Assembly: GCA_964551295.1 (NCBI GenBank)
Contig: CAZKDJ010000189.1
Location: 1-7,736 of the forward strand
Length of the DNA: 7,736 nt
Reading direction: 5' to 3'
Source: JAFGED01 sp964551295
Lineage (GTDB): Bacteria > Chloroflexota > Anaerolineae > B4-G1
The notes under the pieces were generated by a model. The model searched no databases and was not told where the DNA came from. It worked only from the letters and a program-made list of their open reading frames with translations. Positions 1 through 5,540 of the stretch are shown here, piece after piece. Position numbers and translations under genes: made by a program. Each line of letters starts with the position of its first letter. Position 1 is the first letter of the stretch.

Positions 1-1
1 G

Positions 2-754
2 GAGGCCTTCGCCTACGGCGCGATCAACGGCCTCACGCTGACGGCCATTTTCAGCGGCTTTTCGACGTTCAACCGGGTGACGCCGGCGCGCGACTTGGTG
101 CGGCTGACGCCGCGTGCCTTTCACGAGGCCGGCATCGTGCTCTCCATCGCCCTGACATTCGTGCCGCAGATGACGCGCAGCCTGAACCAGATCCGGGAGG
201 CCCAGGCGGTGCGCGGCCACCGCGTGCGCGGCCTGCGCGACTGGCTGCCCATCTTCGTGCCGCTGCTGGTCGGCGGGCTGGAGCGCGCCCTGGGCTTGGC
301 CGAGGCGATGGTCGCCCGCGGCTACGGCGCCATCTCCGACCAGGCGCACTCCCCGCGTGCCCAGGCGCTGCTGGCGCTGGGCCTGCTGGCGCTACTCCTA
401 GGCTGGCTAACCACCCTGTTTCTGCCGCAGTGGCGCGTGGCCGGCATAGGAGGGATGATCGCCGGTGCCGGGCTCATCGGCGGCCTGCTGTGGCGGGTCG
501 GACGCTCGGTTGCCCACACGACCTACCGGGCGCGCCGCTGGACTGCCCGCGAGGGCTTGGTCGTATTGGGGTGCGCGGTGACGCTGGCCTTTCTCCTGGC
601 ATTGCTGCCCTTTGTGGATCGAGAGACCCTGTATTACTCCCCTTACCCGCGCCTGGCGCTCCCGGCGTTTGACCCAGGCGTAGGATTGGGAATACTGGGG
701 CTGCTCGGTCCCGCCCTAGTAGCCAAGGCGGAGGAGACAGCATGCGATGATTGA
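2..754 (+). CDS. ecfT: ECF transporter transmembrane protein EcfT, 3' part (5' end outside window)
   Basis: This is the membrane scaffold of an energy-coupling factor importer. It joins a substrate-binding S protein to the cytoplasmic ATPases. The frame is open from base 2, so the gene starts upstream; a GTG at 77 is only an internal in-frame codon, because typical EcfT sequence (GFSTFNRVTP) precedes it. About 250 residues are visible. The family's two coupling-helix Ala/Val-Arg-Gly motifs are present: AVRGHRVRG, then MVARGYG about 40 residues later. In EcfT these helices dock into the ATPases. Hydrophobic stretches around ALLALGLLALLLGWL, IGGMIAGAGLIGGLL and VVLGCAVTLAFLLALL give further membrane segments after the coupling domain. 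The stop overlaps the ATPase start by 8 nt, which indicates an operon with translational coupling. The substrate cannot be told without the upstream S component. Confidence 0.9.
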   Translation, partial: EAFAYGAINGLTLTAIFSGFSTFNRVTPARDLVRLTPRAFHEAGIVLSIALTFVPQMTRSLNQIREAQAVRGHRVRGLRDWLPIFVPLLVGGLERALGLAEAMVARGYGAISDQAHSPRAQALLALGLLALLLGWLTTLFLPQWRVAGIGGMIAGAGLIGGLLWRVGRSVAHTTYRARRWTAREGLVVLGCAVTLAFLLALLPFVDRETLYYSPYPRLALPAFDPGVGLGILGLLGPALVAKAEETACDD

Positions 755-2351
755 GATCGACCAGCTCACGTACACCTACCCCGGCGCCTCGGCCCCGGCC
801 CTGGCCGACCTGACCCTGCGCGTCACCGAGGGGGAGTTTGTCCTCGTGGCCGGGCCGTCGGGGGCGGGCAAGTCCACCCTGCTGCGCTGCCTCAACGGGC
901 TGGTGCCCCACTTTGCTGGCGGCGTGGTCGGCGGGCGCGTCACCGTCGCCGGTCACGATCCCATCGCCGAGGGACCGCAGGTGCTCAGCCGCGTCGTCGG
1001 GTTCGTCTTCCAGGACCCGCAGGCCCAGTTCGTGCTGGATCGGGTCGAGGACGAGATCGCCTTTGGGCTGGAGAATGAGGCCATCCCCCCGGCAGAGATG
1101 CGCGTGCGCGTCGAGGAAGCGCTGCACCTGTTGGACCTGGCCCCTCTGCGCGACTGCGCACTGGACACGCTCTCCGGCGGCGAGCGGCAGCGGGTGGCCA
1201 TCGCCGCGGCCCTGGCGTTCCACCCGCGTGTCCTGGTGCTGGATGAACCCACGTCGCAGCTCGACCCGCAGTCGGCCGAGGGTGTACTCCAGACGCTGGT
1301 GCGCCTCAACCGCGATCTGGGACTGACGATCGTCCTGGCCGAACACCGGCTGGAGCGGGTGCTGCCCTACACCGACCGCCTGGTCTACCTGCCTGGCAAT
1401 TCCGGCAAGGTGCTGGACGGCCCACCCCGCCGGGTCTTGCAACAAATGGAACTGACGCCGCCGCTGGTGACGCTGGGCAAGGTCCTGGGGTGGAACCCAT
1501 TGCCGCTGACGATCAAGGAGGGACGCGCTTTTGCCGCCAGCATCCCGACCCCGGCGGCCTCCCAGCGCCCTATGAAGCCAAAGGAAGGCCAGCGGCTGCT
1601 GGTCCGCGACCTGCACTTTGCCTACGACGGCGCGGACACGCTGCGTGGCATCGACCTGGATATAGCGCCCGGAGAACTGGTGGCATTGATGGGGCGCAAC
1701 GGGTCGGGCAAGACCACGCTGCTCAAGTGCATCGTCGGGCTGCTGCGGCCCAGGCAGGGGCAGATCACGCTGGACGGGCAATCCATCGCCGGGGGCAATA
1801 CGGCCGAGACCTGCCGCCACGTGGGCTACCTGCCCCAGGAGCCGGACGCCATGCTCTTTGCCGACACGGTGATGGACGAGTTGCAGGTCACGCTGCACAA
1901 CCACGGGCTGCAGAATGCCCCGCCCATCGCGCCGATCGATCTGCTGGCCCGCCTGAGGCTCGATGGCTCGGCTGCCGCTTACCCGCGCGACCTCAGCGCC
2001 GGTCAGCGGCAGCGCGTGGCCCTGGGCGCAGTGACCGTCACCCGGCCTGGGCTGTTGTTGCTGGATGAGCCCACCCGGGGCCTGGACTATTGGCTCAAGC
2101 GGCAACTGGTCGCCCTACTGCGGGAGTGGCAGGGGGAGGGGGCGAGCGTAGTGTTGGTGACCCACGACGTCGAGCTGGTGGCCCAAGCTGCTGACCGCGT
2201 GGTGATCCTCAGCCAGGGCCAGGTCATCGCCGACGACGCGCCGCAGGTGCTGACCGCTTCGCCGTTGTTCGCCCCCCAGGTAGCGCGGCTCTTTCCCGGC
2301 AGCGGCTGGCTCGTCGCCGAGGATGCGGTATCTGGGTTGGACAAAGGATAG
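747..2351 (+). CDS. ecfA: ECF transporter ATPase, two fused ABC domains (EcfA1-EcfA2 type)
   Basis: This cytoplasmic ATP-binding protein powers the ECF importer; 534 residues hold two complete ABC domains in tandem. Domain 1 has Walker A GPSGAGKST (36-44), Q-loop FQDPQ (88-92), signature LSGGERQR (142-149), Walker B VLVLDEP (162-168) and switch His200. Domain 2 has Walker A GRNGSGKTT (316-324), Q-loop region LPQEPD (362-367), signature LSAGQRQR (416-423), Walker B LLLLDEP (436-442) and switch His473. Both sites look catalytically complete. A linker of about 50 residues (roughly 235-283) separates them. The ATG at 747 follows a GGAGGAG sequence (730-736) and overlaps ecfT. In many bacteria the two ATPases are separate genes; the fused form is a known variant. 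One chain can supply both ATPase subunits that EcfT needs. Confidence 0.95.
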   Translation: MIEIDQLTYTYPGASAPALADLTLRVTEGEFVLVAGPSGAGKSTLLRCLNGLVPHFAGGVVGGRVTVAGHDPIAEGPQVLSRVVGFVFQDPQAQFVLDRVEDEIAFGLENEAIPPAEMRVRVEEALHLLDLAPLRDCALDTLSGGERQRVAIAAALAFHPRVLVLDEPTSQLDPQSAEGVLQTLVRLNRDLGLTIVLAEHRLERVLPYTDRLVYLPGNSGKVLDGPPRRVLQQMELTPPLVTLGKVLGWNPLPLTIKEGRAFAASIPTPAASQRPMKPKEGQRLLVRDLHFAYDGADTLRGIDLDIAPGELVALMGRNGSGKTTLLKCIVGLLRPRQGQITLDGQSIAGGNTAETCRHVGYLPQEPDAMLFADTVMDELQVTLHNHGLQNAPPIAPIDLLARLRLDGSAAAYPRDLSAGQRQRVALGAVTVTRPGLLLLDEPTRGLDYWLKRQLVALLREWQGEGASVVLVTHDVELVAQAADRVVILSQGQVIADDAPQVLTASPLFAPQVARLFPGSGWLVAEDAVSGLDKG

Positions 2352-2379
2352 TAGCCGTGAGTAAAGGAGGAATGTAAGC

Positions 2380-2676
2380 GTGGGACAAAGTGACGGGCTG
2401 GTTGAACTTGAGTATAGTCAGAAAACCTTTATGGTGATTGGCGGGGAGGAGAAGAATACCAAGATGCTGATCGAGGACGACAATCTGGTCGTTTTCGAAT
2501 CTCTATGGCATGCCGGCTCGTTGGTTCACGATCTGCACGAGTTGGGAATCGCCGCCCAGGTTGTGCCGATGCCGCTATACGCGCTCCATCATCTGGCCAG
2601 GGGTATGAATCTCGGCCTATGGGTCTTGCGACACGATGGCACGGTTACGTCCATTGAGGAGATCATCTTTCTGTAA
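2380..2676 (+). CDS. Small conserved-looking hypothetical protein
   Basis: The product has 98 residues and I do not recognise it. The start is a GTG at 2380-2382, preceded at 9-nt spacing by a strong AAAGGAGG site (2363-2370), which argues for real translation. The gene begins 28 nt after the ecfA stop, on the same strand, so it may be co-transcribed. There is no signal peptide or membrane segment. The sequence is a mix of short beta-like and helical stretches: an acidic-basic patch GGEEKNTKMLIEDDN (about 21-35), a His-containing stretch SLWHAGSLVHDLHELG (41-56), and a hydrophobic C-terminal end (IEEIIFL). It contains no cysteine. A small soluble alpha/beta protein is a fair guess, but no function can be assigned. 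Base use is less GC-biased than in the ecf genes, so it may not belong to the transporter. Confidence 0.75.
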   Translation: MGQSDGLVELEYSQKTFMVIGGEEKNTKMLIEDDNLVVFESLWHAGSLVHDLHELGIAAQVVPMPLYALHHLARGMNLGLWVLRHDGTVTSIEEIIFL

Positions 2677-2751
2677 AGCACAAGCTTGCACACGGTTTTC
2701 TCCGCAGTGATTCATAATCGCCGATTGCGGGTTCGCGCAGAGGGATAGCTT

Positions 2752-2905
2752 TCACCGCTCCACCTCCACCCGCATCTGCATCCCATCACTGACAATCTCT
2801 ATCGCTCCCTGCTCGTCGGTGCGGCAAACGGGCAGCTCTTCCAACCGCTCCAGCACCTCGTCGCATGGATGGCCGAAGCGATTATCAGCCCCCACATATA
2901 TTACC
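2752..2905 (-). pseudogene. 3'-terminal fragment of a ComEC-like metallo-beta-lactamase gene
   Basis: Read on the - strand, this stretch encodes about 47 residues, from VGADNRFGHPCDEVL to RVEVER and a stop at 2752-2754. They match the C-terminus of the larger ComEC-like gene ending at 5541, with about 10 substitutions in 47 residues counted by eye. A 45-nt block (2851-2895) is identical to 5649-5693; the remaining 3' part shows about 23 differences in 106 nt. Homology stops abruptly near 2895-2905, just before a strong hairpin. The open frame continues to 2991, but that extension is unlike ComEC and runs through the hairpin. No catalytic motif other than the terminal GHP is present, so the fragment cannot be functional. 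Most differences are conservative, which suggests it came from a diverged, formerly working copy rather than a fresh duplicate. Confidence 0.85.
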
Positions 2906-2914
2906 CTGGATAGA

Positions 2915-2949
2915 GACTGCCCCTGTTTGCTTATAGAACAGGGGCAGTC
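2915..2949. terminator. Strong hairpin, possible terminator of the lipoprotein transcript
   Basis: The arms GACTGCCCCTGTT (2915-2927) and AACAGGGGCAGTC (2937-2949) form a perfect 13-bp stem with a 9-nt loop. On the - strand it begins 11 nt after the stop of the small Cys-rich ORF, which fits a transcription end for the lipoprotein unit. There is no clear T-run after the stem on either strand, so a classical intrinsic terminator is not proven. It lies about 10-20 nt from the point where the ComEC fragment breaks off, so it could instead be a mobile palindrome or a recombination scar. Confidence 0.5.
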
Positions 2950-2960
2950 CGAATTCCCGA

Positions 2961-3068
2961 TCAATACACCTTGCCGCAAACGCAGCTCCAATCACCGCCA
3001 GGGCAATCGGTGTGCCCACAGTTCGGATAGCTACTTGCAGGATCGCCGTAAAGGGTCAGGTTGGGCAT
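2961..3068 (-). CDS. Candidate small Cys-rich peptide coupled to the lipoprotein gene
   Basis: This 35-codon ORF starts at an ATG whose A is the last base of the lipoprotein stop codon (TGATG at 3066-3070), a usual geometry for stop-restart coupling. The product begins MPNLTLYGDPASSYP and contains four cysteines (17, 22, 29, 31) plus His19 in the C-terminal half (CGHTDC ... SCVCGKVY). Such spacing could bind a metal or form two disulfides; I do not recognise the family. No ribosome binding site is visible, so translation would depend on ribosomes finishing the lipoprotein. An alternative is that these residues were once the C-terminus of the lipoprotein and became separated by a frame change at its end. 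It could also be a chance ORF. It ends 11 nt before the strong hairpin. Confidence 0.35.
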   Translation of the reverse strand: MPNLTLYGDPASSYPNCGHTDCPGGDWSCVCGKVY

Positions 3069-3511
3069 CAGGGTTCAAACAGTCCAACTTCAGTCCCGAC
3101 GACCCAATAGGGGCCAGGACAATTTGCAGGCACTGTCTGCTTCAATTGCTCATCAAGACTATCGGTTTCACCTCCGCTTAGACGTATCGTTTCACCGATA
3201 CGCAAAACGACTTCTTTGCGATTTCCAGTTATTACGCCAGTTACAACTCGGATGCTATCTTTTTCGGTGGTCACGGTAATATCAGGTGGCCATACAAGCA
3301 AATAACTAGTGTCGCTGTCCCTATCGTTCACGCGTATGCAGGAATCAACTTTATCTAGTTCGCCAACAAGCTTGGCTGTCCAAGCGGTTGCTATTACTGC
3401 TTGCCCGGCTGTCGGGGTTGTAGTAGAACTAGTTGAAGGAGATAAGTTGCATGCTGCTACAGTCAACAGCACATTGAATAGTAATATCGCCGTAAAAAAG
3501 GGTTTGCTCAT
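3068..3511 (-). CDS. Small secreted lipoprotein of unknown function
   Basis: The product has 147 residues if translated from the ATG at 3511 (MSKPFF...), which has a GAGG sequence 9 nt upstream; a TTG five codons earlier (3526) is less likely. The N-terminus is a lipoprotein signal peptide: short, with hydrophobic AILLFNVLLTV and a lipobox V-A-A-Cys21. The mature protein would be lipid-anchored outside the membrane. A Ser/Thr-rich spacer (SPSTSSTTTPTAGQ) follows, then about 110 residues of beta-rich sequence (YLLVWPPDITVTTEKDSIRV, VLRIGETIRLSGGE). Two further cysteines occur (DSCIRV and PANCPGPYWVVG). The C-terminus GLFEP is abrupt and is followed at once by the overlapping Cys-rich ORF. I do not recognise the family. 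It may share a function with the neighbouring secreted protease, but nothing in the sequence proves it. Confidence 0.75.
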   Translation of the reverse strand: MSKPFFTAILLFNVLLTVAACNLSPSTSSTTTPTAGQAVIATAWTAKLVGELDKVDSCIRVNDRDSDTSYLLVWPPDITVTTEKDSIRVVTGVITGNRKEVVLRIGETIRLSGGETDSLDEQLKQTVPANCPGPYWVVGTEVGLFEP

Positions 3512-3572
3512 CTTGGTGTGCCTCAATCACAAAAGAGATGCAATTAGTATCATCTCAATATCTTGGGGGAAT

Positions 3573-3599
3573 GTAGGTCGGATTGGCAATCCGACTTAC
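3573..3599. repeat. Palindromic element with GTAGG ... TTAC ends, upstream of the lipoprotein gene
   Basis: The arms GTAGGTCGGATT (3573-3584) and AATCCGACTTAC (3588-3599) pair over 12 positions with one G-T mismatch and a 3-nt loop (GGC). The shape resembles the short dispersed palindromes (REP/MITE-like) found in many Chloroflexota and cyanobacterial genomes. It lies in the 180-nt gap between the protease stop and the lipoprotein start, so it could be a transposed repeat or could act in the RNA 3' end of the protease transcript. A T-run is not adjacent. Confidence 0.65.
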
Positions 3600-3642
3600 T
3601 CTTGCCCCTACTTTTTGAGAAGATACAGCAATTAGGTCTGGG

Positions 3643-3678
3643 GTTCCAGTAGGACGACCTGGATGAGTTCTCTGGAAC
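3643..3678. other. Weak inverted repeat after the protease gene
   Basis: GTTCCAG (3643-3649) and CTGGAAC (3672-3678) form a 7-bp stem with a 22-nt loop, just beyond the - strand protease stop at 3692. A smaller AGTTC/GAACT hairpin overlaps it. There is no T-run, so a terminator role is only possible, not shown. Confidence 0.25.
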
Positions 3679-3691
3679 TGTAGGCATGTGG

Positions 3692-4831
3692 CTAGTTGGT
3701 CAGGATGGAAAGTCCAAGAATGTTGTAGATTTGGTCAACTGGCCCGTAAATTACACAAGGATTGCCGTTTCCTAGAGTACAGGCGGCAATAGTAGTTCCA
3801 TAAGCAGTGTTGTTCCAAAACCATGGTCCACCACTATCCCCTCCCTGTACAGTCATGTTATCGACACGGACATGTACCCCACCCTGACTCGTTGTGGCGA
3901 TAGTTCCACATGCGTAGCCCGTAGTCTTGCCATACTTGCATACCCATTCGCCTACTGACTGAGAGGCACGAAATTTCGCACTGTAAATATAACGGTTGTA
4001 CGTTCCATCCCATATTAGGTTTCTTACGGTAAATGCGTGGTCCCCTCTGTGCCACTGGATATCATAGGTACCTCCTACGGTCCCACTCATAAACGGCAAC
4101 GATACCCCACTGTACCATTGCGAATTACTGCAATGGCCTGCCGTTGTAACACCTTTGACTCCACTAGAGTTCCTGACTGAAAAACCACTTGTACACGTTG
4201 TCAGAGCTTTACCCCCAAAAATGTCAGCAACGTCTCTAGATAGTTCAGTAAACTTGACTACATCAACAACGTCAGGTAATTGGGTATTTGCTTCTTGCAG
4301 AGCCGCTGCGAGTTGCGCTGGATCAAGTACATATAGTTCGGCTCGATTGTTAGGTATGTTGATCGCGGAGCTTGCACGTATCTCCAAACTATTGACAGCC
4401 TGCACTGCTTGGGATCGAGCAACTTCGAGCTCCTTGAGCGTTGTATGGGCTGTATGCACCTCGACAACGTCAGCCAATGGTCCACTTTGAACATATGACT
4501 GAAGGGTCGATTCTTCCTCCCGAGTGAACATCACGATAACACGATACTCAGGCTGGTGTTGAATCCAAAGTCCGGCGAAGGTTTCTCCTTCCTTTGCGGT
4601 TAACTCGCGATTGAGCTTCCCTATATCGCCCTGCAATTGCAGCCGGCGGATGGCTTCATCTAAATTCACGTCCATAGCAGTTGCATAAGCTTTTGCGTCC
4701 ATTATCAATGCATCATCCACCTGCTCGATTTGGGTTGCTCCTTCTGCAATTTGGGCCGCAGAAGGGTAGGCGGCTGCACTGATAATCACGAGAGTTACTG
4801 TTATTACAAGTAAACGGCGAAATTTAAGCAT
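3692..4831 (-). CDS. Secreted chymotrypsin-fold serine protease with long pro-region (S1, streptogrisin-like)
   Basis: This is an extracellular endopeptidase precursor of 379 residues. Residues 1-26 form a Sec signal peptide (MLKFRR, hydrophobic LLVITVTLVIISAAA, then PSAAQ). Residues about 27-205 form a pro-region, which in alpha-lytic protease and streptogrisin relatives acts as a folding chaperone and inhibitor. The protease domain starts near 207. The catalytic triad is visible as His233 (TAGHC), probably Asp257 (TYDIQW), and Ser333 (GGDSGGP). Six cysteines (213/234, 298/308, 351/359) fit the three disulfides usual in this group. The ATG is preceded by AAAGGAG (4838-4844) at 6-nt spacing. 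Codon use is much less GC-rich than in the ecf or comEC genes, which suggests horizontal acquisition. Substrate specificity cannot be read from the sequence. Confidence 0.92.
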   Translation of the reverse strand: MLKFRRLLVITVTLVIISAAAYPSAAQIAEGATQIEQVDDALIMDAKAYATAMDVNLDEAIRRLQLQGDIGKLNRELTAKEGETFAGLWIQHQPEYRVIVMFTREEESTLQSYVQSGPLADVVEVHTAHTTLKELEVARSQAVQAVNSLEIRASSAINIPNNRAELYVLDPAQLAAALQEANTQLPDVVDVVKFTELSRDVADIFGGKALTTCTSGFSVRNSSGVKGVTTAGHCSNSQWYSGVSLPFMSGTVGGTYDIQWHRGDHAFTVRNLIWDGTYNRYIYSAKFRASQSVGEWVCKYGKTTGYACGTIATTSQGGVHVRVDNMTVQGGDSGGPWFWNNTAYGTTIAACTLGNGNPCVIYGPVDQIYNILGLSILTN

Positions 4832-4837
4832 TGTTTT

Positions 4838-4862
4838 CTCCTTTCTGAATGTTTGACTTATA
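4838..4862 (-). promoter_or_regulatory. Protease ribosome binding site and possible -10 element
   Basis: AAAGGAG (4838-4844) lies 6 nt before the protease ATG. A TATAAG hexamer (4857-4862), five of six matches to the -10 consensus, lies a short distance upstream. No convincing -35 is found at the right spacing, so the promoter part is tentative. The rest of the gap up to the regulator stop at 4933 shows no other signal. Confidence 0.4.
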
Positions 4863-4932
4863 CATGTAATGAAAGGGAACCGAGCAGACTACATTTCGTC
4901 GACTATTCCCCACAAGCCACTTTCTCATTCTA

Positions 4933-5477
4933 TCATATTCTCGGAGGCTTACCATCCGAAAAATGACCATCTTTCTTTGGTCGTTTTGAGTAGGTTTGTC
5001 TGGTCGAGTCAACCAGAGGCAAGCTGTTCCACCGTTCCTTAACTTCTTTGCACCAATGATTTGCCCTGGCTAATTGCTTCTGGGTGAGAAAGATCTCTCC
5101 ACGTGCAGCGCAGCGGATCGCCTGCACAATGCTGGATGGGGTTTCGTCCTTGAGGAGATAGCCTACGATTCCTGCCTCAATTGCCTTTGCCAGGTAGCAG
5201 TCCCGATCGTGGGCCGTCAACACCAGGGTAACCGTCTCGGGATAGTTCGCGCGCACCCATCTCTCGACCTCGTACGGGCGAAGCTGGGCATAACTAGATC
5301 AAGCAGCAAAATGTCTGGCCGGAGTTCGGAGACCATTCGCTCCGCTTCTAGGCCGTCCTCTGCCTCTCCCACGACCTTGATGTCGGGCTCTTTCTCCAGG
5401 ATCGCGCGAATACCTGATCTGGTTACGGGAAAATCGTCGGCTACCAATACGCGGATAGTCCCTTTCGCATCGTCCAT
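4933..5477 (-). pseudogene. Response regulator (NarL/FixJ type), frameshifted and lacking its HTH domain
   Basis: The receiver domain is in two frames. The 5' part, from the ATG at 5477, reads IRVLVADDFPVTRSGIRAIL ... DILLLDLVMPSFA, with acidic pocket Asp14-Asp15 and phosphoacceptor Asp60. Sense then jumps at the GCCCG tract (5276-5279) into another frame reading PYEVERWVRANYPETVTLVL, followed by the conserved Thr of LTAHD and Lys of YLLKDE. One missing base in GC(N)CCG would restore a continuous receiver. After AARGEIFLTQKQLARANHW and ERWNSL, where this group normally enters the LuxR-type helix-turn-helix, similarity ends; about 23 unrelated codons lead to a stop. The DNA-binding output domain is therefore missing even if the frameshift were a sequencing error. 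The start at 5477 is chosen over 5495 because AGGAGG (5483-5488) sits 5 nt before it. No partner kinase is in the window. Confidence 0.85.
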
Positions 5478-5482
5478 AGAAT

Positions 5483-5525
5483 CCTCCTCAGACACACATT
5501 ATACCGCTGTCCCCCCCGCAAGCAA
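5483..5525 (-). promoter_or_regulatory. Promoter and ribosome binding site of the response regulator
   Basis: Read on the - strand, a perfect TATAAT -10 (5498-5503) lies 16 nt downstream of a weak -35, TTGCTT (5520-5525), in the gap after the comEC stop. AGGAGG (5483-5488) precedes the ATG at 5477. The spacer contains a run of seven G on this strand (5511-5517). Confidence 0.6.
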
Positions 5526-5540
5526 ATCACCTTTCAGGGC

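Noticed and set aside
474..2105. Long (543-codon) open frame on the - strand across ecfT and ecfA
   Set aside because: It lies opposite the unambiguous ECF ATPase. It is Gln/Arg/Gly-rich without domain motifs, typical of an antisense frame in GC-rich coding DNA.
2752..2991. 79-codon - strand frame as a real gene
   Set aside because: Only its C-terminal 47 residues match ComEC; the N-terminal part is read through a perfect hairpin and looks like chance sequence.
4958..4986. Terminator in the end of the broken regulator (GACCA/TGGTC stem followed by five T on the - strand)
   Set aside because: The stem has only five perfect base pairs, lies within the open frame and is AT-rich; too weak to call.
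4824..5012. 62-codon - strand frame overlapping the protease start by 8 nt
   Set aside because: It has a coupling-like overlap, but it covers the end of the broken regulator and the protease promoter/RBS region. It has no RBS of its own and matches no family I recognise.
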